From: Cherax quadricarinatus
Taxonomy: Eukaryota; Arthropoda; Malacostraca; Decapoda; Parastacidae
Direction: 5' to 3'
Assembly (NCBI RefSeq): GCF_038502225.1
Contig: NC_091300.1
Coordinates: 48,686,489 to 48,750,488 of the forward strand
DNA: 64,000 nt
Shown: positions 21,883 through 36,655 of the stretch, piece after piece
Layout of the letters: each line of letters begins with the position of its first letter
How positions within the stretch are numbered: position 1 is the stretch's first letter
Notes under the pieces: generated by a model
Told to the model about the DNA's origin: nothing
The model's input: the letters and a program-made list of their open reading frames with translations, nothing else
Databases searched by the model: none
Program-made: the position numbers and the translations under genes

Positions 21883-24360
21883 CTAGCCGAGGTGGCCAGG
21901 AGAGCACACATGGGGGGAGCAAAGTTACTAGTTATGGGTGATTTCAATCACAAGGAGATTGACTGGGAAAACCTAGAGCCCCATGGGGGTCCCAAAACAT
22001 GGAGAGCCAAGATGATGGATGTGATACTGGAAAACCTCATGCATCAACATGTTAGAGACACTACAAGAGAGAGAGGAGAGGATGAACCAGCAAGACTAGA
22101 CCTTGTATTCAACTTGAGTAGTTCGGACATCAAGGATATCATGCATGAAAGGCCCCTGGGAGCTAGTGATCATGTGGTTCTGTGCTTCGACTACATAGTT
22201 GAGCTCCAAGTGGAGAGAGTAGCAGGAATAGGGTGGGAAAAACCAAACTACAAAAGGGGAAACTACTCAGGCATGAGGAACTTCCTTCAAGACATTCAGT
22301 GGGAGAGGGAACTGACAGGAAAACCAGTACAAGAAATGGACTATGTGGCAACAAAATGCAAGGAGGCAGAAGAGAGGTTTGTTCCCAAGGGAAACAGAAA
22401 TAATGGGAAGAACAGAACGAGTCCTTGGTTCACCCAAAGGTGTAGGGAGGCAAAAACTAGAGAATGGAAAATGTACAGAAGACAGAGAACTCAGGAAAAT
22501 AAAGAGATTAGCCGAAGAGCCAGAAACGAATATGCACAGATAAGAAGGGAGGCTCAGCGACAATATGAAAATGACATAGCATCGAAAGTCAAGACTGACC
22601 CGAAGCTGTTGTACAGCCACATCAGGAGGAAAACAACAGTCAAGGACCAGGTAATCAGACTGAGGAAGGGTGATGGGGAATTCACAAGAAACGACCGAGA
22701 GGTATGTCGGGAGCTCAACACAAGATTTAAAGAAGTATTTACAGTGGAAACCAGTAGGACTCCAGGAAATCAGAACAGGGGTATACACTAGCAAGTGCTG
22801 GGTGAGGTACATATAACCAAGGAGGAGGTGAAGAAGCTGCTATGCGAACTCTCCGTGGGTCCTTAAAGAGGGAGCAGAGATATTGTGTGCCATTAACAAA
22901 GATCTTCAATACATCATTTGAAACTGGGCAACTCCCTGAGGTATGGAAGACGGCAAATGTAGTCCCAATTTTCAAAAAGGGAGACAGACATGAGGCACTA
23001 AACTACAGACCTGTATCACTAACGTGTGTAGTATGCAAGGTCATGGAGAAGATCATCAGGAGGAGAGTGGTGGAGTACATGGAAAGAAACAAGTGTATAA
23101 TTGACAACCAGCACGGTTTCAGGGAAGGAAAATTCTGTGTCACAAACCTACTAGAGTTTTATGATAAGGTGACAGAAGTAAGACAAGAGAGAGAGGGGAG
23201 GATCGACTGCATTTTTTTGGACTGCGAGAAGGCCTTCGACACAGTTCCTCACAAGAGGTTACTGCAAAAGCTAGAGGATCAGGCACACATAACAGGAAAG
23301 GCACTGCAATGGATCAGAGAATACCTGACAGGAAGGCAACAACGAGTCATGGTACGTGACGAGGTGTCAGAGTGGGCGCCTGTGACAAGCGGGGTTCCAC
23401 AGGCGTCAGTCCTAGGACCTGTGCTGTTCTTGGTTTATGTGAACGACATAACGGAAGAGATAGACTCAGAAGTGTCCTTGTTGCAGATGATGTGAAGTTA
23501 ATGAGAAGAATCAAATCGGATGAGGATCAGGCAGGACTACAAAGAGACCTGGACAGGCTACAAGCCTGGTCCAGCAACTGGCTCCTTGAGTTTAACCCTG
23601 CCAAATGCAAAGTCATGAAGATTGGGGAAGGGTAAAGAAGACCGCAGACACAATGTAGTTTAGATGGCCAAAGACTGCAAACCTCACTCAAGGAAAAAGA
23701 TCTGGGGGTGAGTATAACACCGAGCATATCTCCTGAGGCGCACATCAATCAGATAACTGCTGCAGCATACGGGCGCCTGGCAAACCTATGGATAGCGTTC
23801 CGATACCTCAGTAAGGATTCGTTCAAGACTCTGTATACCATTTACGTCAGGCCCATACTGGAGTATGCAGCACCAGTTTGGAATCCACACCTAGTCAAGC
23901 ACGTCAAGAAATTAGAGAAAGTGCAAAGGTTTCCTACAAGATTAGTCCCAGAGCTACGGGGATTGTCCTACGAAGAAAGGTTGAGGGAAATCGGCCTGAC
24001 GACACTGGAGGACAGGAGGGTCAGGGAAGACATTATAACGACATATAAAATACTGCGCGGAATAGACAAGGTGGACAAAGACGGGATGTTCCAGAGAAGG
24101 GACACAGACACAAGAGGTCACAATTGGAAGTTGAAGACTCAGATAAATCAAAGGGATGTTAGGAAGTATTTCTTCAGTCATAGAGTAGTCAAGCCGTGGA
24201 ATAGCCTAGAAAGTGACGTAGTGGAGGCGGGAACCATACATAGTTTTAAGGCGAGGTATGATAAAGATCATGGGGCAGGGAGAGAGAGGACCTAGTAGCA
24301 ATAAGCGAAGAGGCTATGACTCGACCCCTGCAACCACAAATAGGTGAGTACACACACACA
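21883..24360 (+). pseudogene. CR1-like LINE ORF2, 5'-truncated copy A
   Basis: Nearly identical to the intact ORF2 at 60795-63809. It starts inside the endonuclease (AEVARRAHMGG) directly at the (AC)n tract and retains GDFNHKEIDWEN, SPWFTQRC, the RT palm IFLDCEKAFDTVPH and the C-terminal half. Breaks: Gln to TAG at 22789-22791; a deletion of about 37 nt near 22850; loss of one T just before the GCAGATGAT of FADD near 23481, shifting frame at the catalytic motif; and a TAA at 23634. Its 3' end is AGGTGAGTAC plus (AC)n at 24340-24360. Confidence 0.9.
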
Positions 24361-24379
24361 TGCAGATCCACCCACAAAC

Positions 24380-24860
24380 GCCCTCTCTCTCTCCTGCCTC
24401 CTCCTCTTCCTCCTCTTTTTTCCTCTATCCCTCCTCTCCCTCTTTCCCTCCTCCTATTTCTCTCCCTTTCTCTCTCCCCCTTTCTGTAAACACTCATCAC
24501 AAACGACCACACAAGAATACTCAAGTTTTTCATTCTGTGGCGACAAAAAAAAATGGGTTGCCAAAGAGCAGGTCAGAAAACGAGAGGACCGGGGGGATGA
24601 GTCTGGGAAAGAAGATTGGGTGGCAGAGCTCATGAAAGTGGAACAAGGGTGAGGAAGGAAGCTAGAAGAGCTTAAAAAAAAATTGGAGAGGATAGCTGCA
24701 ATGAGCAGGAAATGGAAGCTACAAGCCACAACAGCAGAAGCTAAGATACAGAGCTTAGAAATATGAAACAGGCTAAAGAACCAAAAAGGAGTATGGGCAA
24801 GACATCAGGAACTGCTACTTCAGTCACAAACGAGGGACTGTAGGAAACAAAAGAGTTAAA
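24380..24860 (+). pseudogene. LINE ORF1 5' stub with coiled-coil
   Basis: A CT-rich leader (24380-24490) precedes a frame reading CGDKKKWVAKEQVRKRED, then GKEDWVAELMKVEQ, a stop at 24650, and after it KLEELKKKLERIAAMSRKW. Heptad-like charged sequence suggests a coiled coil, as at the start of LINE ORF1 proteins. Probably the 5' end of a copy related to the neighbouring CR1-like LINE. 24861-25090 shows nothing recognisable. Confidence 0.45.
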
Positions 24861-25095
24861 CTGTACGATAGTGTTACAACTTTTTTACAACATAATATTC
24901 CTGTACCTTAATCAGGTGAATTTTTGCCTAAAAGCAAAGAAATAGCATCTCATTTCGATATCGTTTTAGTAAATGTCACCCCTAAATGAATAAAAAATCG
25001 AGTAATGAAAACAACTTGAATGCACATTGCATGTAATATTAATAACATATAAAACGGCTTAAAGCATCACTGTTATCATGTTTGTACATATATTA

Positions 25096-25498
25096 CTACT
25101 TATTGCCTAGAATAAACCGAAGTTGCAGTTTGTTTTTGTTTCTGCAGACAGTATACAGTTTCAATATACCACTTCCTGGTATATTGAGTGTCGACATCTC
25201 CTGCTTCCAGTGATTTTTCGATGAGTTCAGCGATTTTTTGTAAGGTTTTAATATTTCTGACAAATTCTTGAAGTCATTTTCATAGTACATGTGATCAGTA
25301 AACCAATATTCTACCCAGGTGTATGAAATGAATCTGCAAATCTTCTCCAAAGTCTTCCATCTTGTAGGTATAAGAATGAATGCAAGAATAGCTAGAATGG
25401 CTCTTGAATTCCACTTCGCATTGCTGATGTTTGGAATTTTCATAGGAAAGTGTCTTTTTTTCTTCAAAGAATGTAAACACTCGTGTTAGGTGGTACAA
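25096..25498 (-). pseudogene. Unidentified arthropod repeat protein fragment
   Basis: A 123-codon frame (with an overlapping N-terminal frame to 25498) contains NISNAKWNSRAILAILAF and WVEYWFTDHMYYENDF. The pattern of a basic AKW.SRAI block followed by an aromatic W...WF block resembles a multi-copy hypothetical protein family of arthropods that I cannot name. Upstream minus-strand sequence to about 25800 has stops throughout. It could be chance; low confidence. 25800-26390 shows nothing further. Confidence 0.25.
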
Positions 25499-26391
25499 AA
25501 ACTTCGTATCATCTCTCCATCCTGATTTATGGAGGATTTCTTCTGTTCCATTAACAAACTATGCCTTTAATTCTTTATAATTCTTCACCAGTTGGGATAC
25601 AAATGGATACTCGATGTTTGGAGAACTGGTTTTAGCACCAAGATTTTCATCCATTCATCATAAGTCTTTATCACCTTGTCATGTTTGCTCTTATTACTTA
25701 ATCTGACACATGTGGAAAATTCAATTTATTCCTCCATAATTTTGTAACTTCGTCGGAAATTTTCACTATTTGCTCCTTTCTTCCTTTGAGTTCTACTCCA
25801 AGAAACTGGTACCGTCCAAGGATTTGGATTTGGAAAGGTATTTTCCATTTTTTTCTAGTGAAGATTCTTCTAACAGCACAATTCCTCTTCTCCTATGTGA
25901 CTTCTGGAATCCCACCAAATTATTGGTCCAGATATCTTTGTTCTTCTTTATGGTAGTATCACTTTTCTTGTGTGGCATTATAATTAATTCTGAATTTCTG
26001 AGACACATACTACGGCAAGAAGTTGATTTGTTTGTTCATAAAGCTTTTTATATATACCAGGATTTGGATTGTTCTGCAAACTTCTATACAGTTTAAGAAA
26101 TTTCTTAACAGTTCTAGAAACTGGAAGAGTTTACAATGACATGAAAGTCAAATATTGACAATAAAACCTGCACAGTTAGGCTATACTTGTAAATATGTTG
26201 TCAGACAAGTGGTGCTCACTGATACACTCCTCTGTGAAGTACAATGAGAAAATGATAATAGCAGACGCCAATATATAGAGTTGCCAATTAGCAATTTTCT
26301 GAGTTGCTACTTATGATTAGTAAGGTAAATATGTTGTGATTAATATTTTTCATTAATCTGAGTTGCCAGTTAGTATTTTCCTGAGTTGCTA

Positions 26392-26713
26392 CAGTGGAAC
26401 CTCAGTACTCGAACAGCTCCGTACTCGAACAATTCGGTACTCGAATGCTTTGTTCGGCAAAAAATCGCTCGGTAACCGAACGTTTGCTAGGTACTCCATC
26501 AAACAAACTCGAACTGCCAGAACATGTGCGTCAGTCTCTCCACAGCTGTTGCTCAGTCCAATACTCCACTGTAAATTATTTTGTGTTTCATCGCATTTTT
26601 TTTTTTTTTTTTTTTGTATTACGAATTTGTATATAAAAGTCACCATGGGACCTATGAAGATTAGTGATAACAGTCAACCAAAAAGAAAATTGGTTAGAGT
26701 GTGTTTGCCCTGA
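26392..26713 (+). mobile_element. Tigger/pogo-like DNA transposon 5' stub
   Basis: Starts CAGTGGAACCTCAGTACTCG after a TA dinucleotide (26390-26391), the form of a Tc1/mariner-superfamily Tigger terminus, with repeats of TACTCGAA following. At 26645 an ATG opens 22 codons (MGPMKISDNSQPKRKLVR...) resembling the very start of Tigger transposases, then TGA at 26711. The remaining transposase and right end are not recognised. 26714-27275 shows nothing recognisable. Confidence 0.55.
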
Positions 26714-27275
26714 TATAAACACTGCCTCCACCTATTCATATAATATGCCTTTTATTAATTTCAGAGTCTTTATTGTGCTTCTAGGATATCTGTCATGTTT
26801 CAAGTTACAATAAATGTGACAAGATAGATAATCTATATTACTAATATTAGCGTAATTACACAACATTGTATTTGCGCCACTGCTATTATCTGGCTATCAA
26901 GACGACTCATCAGATACTGAATGCTCCTTGTACTGGTCTCTCCTTCTCTCTCATATAACTCCTCCCACTTCGGGCCCCTCTTACATTATGCTTGCTTTCT
27001 GTTTTGAATTGTTATTCACACAAATAATAGAAGATTTACTGTTATTCAGACTACTGCATTATTGAAAAAATTATATAAATAATATCAGCGCATTTGTGAA
27101 AGCATATTTGACCCACCAGATGACGTGTATTGGACGCGTGACGTGATTTGTTTACTCTTGAACATCAGCAAAAATAAAACATTTCCGCTACTTTGAGCTC
27201 AATTTCAAAGTACTTTTAGTGTGTAAACCATTCAAAATCATCTCGGTTTCTGTAATATATCTTTCATTCCATCAG

Positions 27276-29408
<2,133 letters not shown>

Positions 29409-29521
29409 AGGAAATATGTTCCTTGATAATGTGAGTAGTCACGAACGCGCTTGGAATTTCATTATTCTTTCACAATGGTTGTTTTGCATATTATGAAATC
29501 ACCTGTTTACTGTGATCTTAT

Positions 29522-30110
<589 letters not shown>

Positions 30111-31645
30111 GTACTCACCTAATTGTAGTTGCAGGGGTCGAGACTCAGCTCCTGGCCCCGCCTCTTCACTGAACGCTACTAGCTCCTCTCTCTCCTTGCT
30201 CCAAGAGCTTTATCATACCTCGTCTTAAAGCTATGTATAGTTCCTGCCTCCACTACATCGCTCGCCAGACTGTTCCACTCCCTGACCACACTATGACTGA
30301 AGAAATGCTTCCCAACATCCCTGTGGCTCATCTGAGTCTTCAGCTTCCAAGAGTGACCTCTTGTTTCTGTGTCCCCTCTCTGGAACATCTTGTCTCTGTC
30401 CACCTTGTCTATTCTAAGCAGTATTTTGTATGACGTTATCATGTCTCTCCTATCTCTCTTGACCTCCAGTGTCGTCAGGCCGATTTCCCTCAACCTCTCT
30501 TCATAGGACATTCCCCTTAGCTCTGGAACTAACCTTGTCGCAAACCTTTGCACTTTCTCTAATTTCTTAACGTGCGGGTTCAAAACTGGTGCTGCATACT
30601 CCAGTATGGGCCTGACGTACATGGTGTACAGTGTCTTGAAAGATTCCTTACTTAGGTATCGGAATGCTAATCTCAGTTCCCCATATGCTGCAGCAGTTAT
30701 CTGGTTGATGTGTGCTTCCGGAGACGTGTTCAGTGTTATATTCACGCCAATATCTTTCTCCTTGAGCGAGGTTTGCAGTCGTTGGCCACTTAGCCTGTAC
30801 TCTGTCTGCGATCTTCTTTGCCTTTCTCCGATCTTCATGACTTTGCACTTGGCAGGGTTGAATTCGAGAAGCCAGTTGCTGGACCATGTGTCCAGTCTGT
30901 CCAGGTCACTTTGAAGACCTGCCTGATCCTCATCTGATTTAATTCTCATTAACTTCACATCATCTGTGAACAGGGACACCTCTGAGTCTATCCCTTCCAT
31001 CATGTCATTCACATATACCAAAAATAGCACTGGTCCTAGGACCTACCCCTGTGAGACCCCACTCGTCACAGGTGCTCACTCTGATACCTCATCACGTACC
31101 ATGACTCGTTGTTGCCTCCCTGTCAGGTATTCTCTGATCCACTGAAGTGCCCTTCCCGTTATATGCGCCTGATCCTCTAGTTTCTGCACTAATCTCTTGT
31201 GAGGAACTGTGTCGAAGGCCTTCTTGCAGCCCAAGAAGATGCAATCAACCCACCCCTCTCTCTCGTCTCTTCTGTTACTTTATCATAAAACTCCAGAAGG
31301 TTTGTGACGTAGGATTTACCTTCAATGAAAACGTTCTGGTTGTCATTTATACTTTTGTTCTGTTCCAGGTGCTCCACCACTCTCCTCCTGATAATCTTCT
31401 CCATGACTTTGCATACTGTACACGTCAGAGACAATGGTCTGTAGTTCAGTGCTTCTTTTCTGTCTCCTTTTTTAAAAATGGGAACTACATTTGCGGTCTT
31501 CCATACCTCAGGTAGTTGCCCAGTTTCAAGGGATGTGTTGAAAATTGTGGTTAATGGGACACACAGCATTTCTGCTCCCTCTCTAAGGACCCACAGGGAG
31601 ATGTTGTCCGGTCTCATTGCCTTTGAGGTATCAAGGTCACTTAGC
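30111..31645 (-). pseudogene. CR1-like LINE ORF2, 5'-truncated copy C
   Basis: Minus copy from the CA-tail terminus (GTACTCACCTA at 30110-30120) up to a 5' truncation at (TG)n near 31645. It covers the RT and C-terminal domains: NYRPLSLTC, a palm region broken by a frameshift near 31240, an in-frame stop near 31047 within the SGVxQG block, and FTDDVKL instead of FADD near 30960. The stretch 31030-30179 remains open for 283 codons. Confidence 0.88.
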
Positions 31646-31647
31646 AG

Positions 31648-31707
<60 letters not shown>
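31644..31707. repeat. (TG)n microsatellite at LINE 5' truncation
   Basis: TG dinucleotides directly adjoining the truncated start of LINE copy C. Confidence 0.97.
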
Positions 31708-31709
<2 letters not shown>

Positions 31710-31904
31710 AACACAGAAATAAGTGGAAGTATATACAGAGAAAAATCGCAGTCACCAGGATTCGAAACCATGTCAAGGGAGTCTGGTGTGCATTAATGAA
31801 TATATGACTTATGAGGTTGGAACGTACATGAGAATGAAAGAGCTTGAAACCATGCTGGTGTGCCCAGGCTAGCATGAAACATTGTTCGTAAACCAGGCAG
31901 CCTA

Positions 31905-31995
31905 GCTTTTGAGGCAGCATCTGTAGCCGAGTGGTTTAGAGCGTCACTTGTTGAACCCTGCCTTTCCTAGACGTTCAAATCCAGAGTGCTGACAG
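31905..31995 (+). mobile_element. tRNA-derived SINE head
   Basis: A-box-like TAGCCGAGTGGTTTAGAGCG at 31924-31943 and B-box-like CGTTCAAATCC at 31972-31982, spaced as in a tRNA-Leu/Ser-type internal promoter. Flanking arms do not form a complete acceptor stem, so a SINE head is more likely than a tRNA gene. 31710-31900 may be associated sequence. Confidence 0.55.
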
Positions 31996-32099
31996 GAAAT
32001 TTCCTGTTAACAAGCTGTGACATCCTGTATACAACTAATGTGTCGTCATGCATTCACTATTATTTAAATTATGAGCCTATGGTTAAAAGGACTTATTTC

Positions 32100-32720
32100 C
32101 TTACAATGTGTTAAAAGCATTGCATATTGTTGAAGCTAAGAATTTAGATGAGAAAATTAATAAGATATTCAACATAACCACTAAATTGACATATCCTAGG
32201 GATTTTGTTGAGAAGTTATTGTCAACTAGTTAGGCTCTCTAAAAGACCGAACCTAAGTAAGTGTCGTCCATGAAAAATGTACTGGTTTTATCATACAATG
32301 TGAATTTGGCCGGCCTGTGTAATGTATTAAAAAAAGGTTTAGTAAAAATATTGTCAACAAGAACAATGGAACAGTCAAACAGATGATAAGAATGCAGCAT
32401 CCAGCATAGTTGGTATTGTTTACAAGGTCCCTTGCACGCTATGTCCTCTTTCATATGTTGAATAAATAGGTAAACCTCTAGAAATCACATAAGCTCAACT
32501 TCAGGACTTGCAATCATCCACCAGTGTGGGCAGCTGCTCAGGTCATTGTACCTAATAGTTCTGTCATGGAAAGAAGCAAAATCGAATCCTATATCATAAA
32601 GCATAATAGAAATACCTTGAGCAATTCAAGTCATGGATTGTGCAAACTCTACTAATCTTAGGCAAGGATGCTATAAAAACTCGCCAGATTGCTCATTATG
32701 CAACTGATTCTTGTGAGCAT
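32100..32720 (+). pseudogene. Penelope-like element RT-EN linker and GIY-YIG relic
   Basis: Readable blocks in order: TKLTYPRDFVEKLL, MKNVLVLSYNVNLAGLCNVL, then KKGLVKILSTRT, and GIVYKVPCTLCPLSYVE followed after a stop by IGKPLEI. This order (YP..F, a SYN..L segment, then IVY.VPC..C...YVG.T) is that of the end of the PLE reverse transcriptase and its GIY-YIG endonuclease, which cuts target DNA. The conserved G of YVG is lost and several stops and shifts are present. Confidence 0.7.
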
Positions 32721-33514
32721 TTGGTGGTGGTAGACCTTCGTTCTCCCCATCTGTCCAGCACGTTTCGCCCGTCGGAGATCCCCCCGTCTGTGTCGCCGTA
32801 CACTGAGAATTCCAGAAGGTTTAGCATCCCCAATGAGTGGTTGTTCATGAATTTACCAATGTTGGCAAATTGTAATACTGTAATAAGGTAACAAACAGTA
32901 ATAAACCTATTTAAATACAGCTGCATATAAGTATGGTCACAAGTTTAGAGGATTGTAACTACCATACATAACAACATAAGTGTGAAGTACCTAGGATAAT
33001 CTGTCCTACACCTTTCACCTGACTGAGATTGCATCCCGCCACCTGTGTCGCCGGACACGGGGAATTCCGGAAAGTATAGCATCTCCCGAGAGTTGGTGGA
33101 AGTGAGAATGTCTCTGTCGTTTCTCAATTTTTCTGGTACCGTTTTGAGGGTATACTGTAACAGGTATCTAGTAGTATCAAGACTTTTCAGGTTTTGCTTA
33201 CGGGTATGGCTACAAAAGTGTAGTTCATTGCAACATATATGTGACTGCAACTGTCATACATACATGCCAGTTTCCTAGGATATCCCAAGAAAATGAGGCA
33301 GAATAATATGTTACCTCTAGAGTCCTTCTGATAAGAAACATTGGAACTATCAAACAAGTGTGGAAGTTACCTGGAGGTTACCAGTTACTTTAGGATAACT
33401 CAAGAAAGTTAATGTAGTGACTTCTCATAAGTGGGGTGCTAGTGATAGCAGACATTCAGGCTTTTAAGAATATCTCGAAATATACAGGTTCAGGTGACTG
33501 CAACTATCACATTT
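32721..33514. other. Unassigned sequence with two similar 60-bp blocks
   Basis: Blocks near 32788-32840 and 33042-33100 share the pattern TGTGTCGCCG.ACAC.G.GAATTCC.G followed by TAGCATC. Degenerate segments containing CTGCAACTATCAC or its variants recur up to the LTR element. No coding sequence recognised. Confidence 0.35.
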
Positions 33515-33519
33515 AGTAC

Positions 33520-34444
33520 TGTGAAGACTAACTCAGCCCTGTAACAACTTCAGGCAGTATTACCAAGGCTGGCTCCTCCTCAGGAAAATTAATGAATAGA
33601 AAAAGAAATAATAATTCACAAAGATAAACACTTTATTATTTAGTAATGCAAAGATAAAACATTGAAAAAATTAATGTGCATCCTATTTGACAGAAAAATG
33701 AAAAATGAAATGGAAAAATTACATTTGAATTCAACGCTAATATGTACAGTTATACTGGGGTGTCTGGTTGAGGTTGACACCGTCTAGTAGAAATTGTAGC
33801 CGTTGCTGATGATGTGGGGGGGGGGGTCACAAGTGTTGGTGACAACCCAACGACTAGTTCTTCACAGAGTCTATAGCCTTGAATAGTCAGTCCAGATGAC
33901 AGGAACTCAGGTTCTTTACCACTGTAAAGATGAGGGGTAGTGTCCTGTACAATTAATCAGGTAGGTAGATTATGAATGACGTCTCATGGGCTGTTTCAGT
34001 CCGTCTCCTTCAACACTTCTCGTTGGTTGACAGGTGACCCGATCTGTCATTCCAAGCTGGAAAGAGAGACAGGTTACCCACTGCTTAAGAAATCACTTTC
34101 CATGATAAGTGCGAGATGCTTAAAAAAGGTGGTGATTATCGAAAAGTCTTATGTGGAGCTTAAAACTGAAAGGACTAAGATTATTATTGGTCAAAAGTGA
34201 AGCTTTCAACCATTATCCACTAGAATAGGAGCAGAGGCTTTTACTTACAGTTGTGGTGGGAGCTGTGAGTCGAGTGATTACTGTTTGGCCGGAGCCCCAC
34301 ACGTCACCTTTCGGAGTGGGGAGAAAGGGGAGGGGAGGGGAGAGCGGGAGCGAGACTGACCCTACCTTAACAAGCAGCCGGCATTCAAACTATCGTTACC
34401 ATATACTCGCTTGCTACTCCTATCTGTTGAACTTTTCCCTCACA
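33520..34444 (-). repeat. LTR 1 (outer 3' LTR)
   Basis: 925 bp, TG...CA ends, with a run of G near 33818-33829. It closely resembles LTR 3 (924 bp), so these two are the likely original pair. A purine-rich tract (minus strand ATGGGGGAG, 34445-34453) adjoins it as the polypurine tract. Confidence 0.88.
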
Positions 34445-34563
34445 CTCCCCCATACCAAGACTTATAGTCAAGGAGTATAAGAAGAATAGGCGAGGAGAAA
34501 GTTCTAACACATGAAAGTCGCGTAAGACATCAAATCTTCTACTGACTGTCACGACTTAACCAG

Positions 34564-35507
34564 TCAGAGAAACTTAAAAGCTTGGAGTGCCAATGTCCAC
34601 ATCAAGAGGCGGCTGTTTGTTCCCTTAAAAGTTTCTAGGTATGTCAAAGGTTTGTGATCAATCTCTAAAATGAATTCTTTTCCCAGTAAATAAAATTTAA
34701 GTTTGGAGATACCCCACACAAGGACCAAACATTCCTTTTGTATGGTGGAGTATCTCGTTTCTGCATAAAGGAGTTTCCGGCTTAGGAAGCGTACAGGGAA
34801 GGGAGTACCATCATGGTATTGTAGTAACACCGCACCTAAGCCGGTACTGGTATCAGTTCTTAAACAAAATGTTTTGTTAATATCTGGGATCTTAAGTATA
34901 GGGTCTTTTGAGAAGATATTCTTAATCTCATTAAACTTTTCTCGAGCTACGTCGGAAAGTTCCAGAGGTTCCTTCACAGATAAGATGCCTGTAAGATCAG
35001 TAAGGTTCGGGATAAACCGTGCATAAAAGTTTACAGAACCAAGAATGCTACGCATGAGCTTCTTGGTTTTGGGGAATTTAAACTCTAATAAAGCTTCGAT
35101 CTTACTGGGGAGAGGCTGCAAAGAGTTATTAGAAAGGATCAGCCCGAGATATCTAATCTTGTTATACCCAAGGAAGCATTTCTTTGGCTTGGCAGTGAGG
35201 CCATGTGAGCGTTACCTACGTAAAACTGATGTTAATGTTTGGATATGCTTGCTCCACGTCGATGTCATTACGTAAATGTTATCAAAATAAACTGAAACAT
35301 TTGGCATATTACACAAGACCTTTCTCATCAGTCTCACGTAGGTAGCACAGGCAGTTACCAAACCGAAGGGCATAGTTCTATACTGCATCAGTCCTTGGTG
35401 GATAGGAAAAGCGGTGTACTGCTTAGAAGAAGGGCCTAACATTACTTGATGATATGCCTGTGCAATATCAATCTCCGAAAAGAAGGAAGAGTCATAAAAT
35501 TTGTGTA
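34564..35507 (-). pseudogene. Second, partial RT/RNase H fragment
   Basis: Diverged duplicate of the pol C-terminal part: YTAFPIHQGLMQYRTMPFGL, VYFDNIYVMTSTW, KTKKLMRSILGSVNFYARF, RNase H blocks with LRTDTSTGLGAVL, YSTIQKECLVLVW and LEIDHKPLTYL. Frames break near 35212 and 34990 (loss of about 11 codons after LTGIL). It starts abruptly inside RT at 35507, directly against LTR 2, without a primer site or gag. Confidence 0.88.
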
Positions 35508-36525
35508 TGTGAAGGCTTACTCAGCCCTGTAACAACTTCAGTCAGTATTACCAAGGCTGGCTCCTCCTCAGGAAAATTAATGAATAGAAAAAGAAATAAT
35601 AACAGACAATGATAAACACTTCATTATTTAGAAATGGAAAATGTAAAACAATAAAACTTGAATGGGCATCCTAATTGAAAGAAAAATGAAAAATGAAATG
35701 AAAAAAAATTACATTTCAACTCAATGCTAATATAGGTATATCGTGGTAATGGGGTGTCAGGTGTTGGTGACACTGCGTGTTGTTGAAATCGTAGCCGTTG
35801 CTGATGTGGGGGGGGAGGGGGGTAGCAGGTGTTAGTGACCACCACCGGCTCTTTCTTCACAGAGTGTAGCCATGTATAATTACTTCAGATGACAGGAAAA
35901 AAGGTTCGTTACCACTGCTATGATGAGGGGTTAGGTCCTGTGTTGGCTTACATAACAGGTAAATAGATTAAACATGGGACGTCTCAGGACGTTAGTCCGT
36001 CTCCTTCTATTCTTCTCGTTGGTTGGCAGGTGACCTTCTCTGTCATTCCAAGCTGTAAAGAGAGACAGATTACCCACTGCTTAGGAAATCACTCTCCATG
36101 ATAAGTACAATACCTAAAAGATGTCGCGATTATTAAAACATTTAACCGATCAAGACTGAAAGGACTAAGTTAATTTTTAATCAAAAGTGAAGCTTTCAAC
36201 CAATAAGTCCACTAAAATATGATCAGGCGTGTACTTACAGTAGCGCTGGGAGCTGTGAGTCGAGTGATTTACTGTTTGACCGGAGCCCACACGTCACCTT
36301 TCGGGGGGGGGGGGGAAGAGGGAGGGGAAGGGATAGCGGGAGCGAGACTGACCCTACCTTAACAAGCAGCCGGCATCAAACTATCACTTTTGGGGAGGGA
36401 GAAAAAAAAGGGGGGGGGGGAATAGCAGGAGCTGGACTTACCCTACCTTAACAAGTAGCCGGCAATGAAACTATTGTTACTATTCACTCAATCGCTACAC
36501 CTATCTATTGAACTTTTCCCTCACA
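35508..36525 (-). repeat. LTR 2 (internal LTR)
   Basis: 1018 bp with the same termini but clearly diverged from LTRs 1 and 3. Its extra length is explained by a local imperfect duplication of about 100 bp (around 36300-36470) including two G-runs and the CCCTACCTTAACAAG segment. A polypurine tract follows at 36526-36532 (minus). Confidence 0.88.
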
Positions 36526-36655
36526 CTCCCCCTTACCAAGATTTATAGTCAAGGAGTATAAGAAGAATAGGCGAGGAAAAAGTTCTAACATGTGGAAGCA
36601 GCGTAAGGCACCAAATCTTCTACTGACTGTCATGACTTAACCAGTTGGAGAAATA

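Noticed and set aside
31905..31995. Functional tRNA gene (Leu/Ser-like)
   Set aside because: A and B boxes are present but no complete acceptor stem or cloverleaf is seen; SINE head preferred.
32756..32800. Hammerhead-like GGGCGAAACGTGCTGG on the minus strand
   Set aside because: A GAAACG core occurs near a PLE relic but no CTGATGA box or clean stem II could be drawn.
34253..34480. Short plus-strand frames in the LTRs, e.g. the 74-codon frame starting at 33976 and 42181
   Set aside because: They lie in LTR sequence opposite to element sense and differ between copies without constraint.
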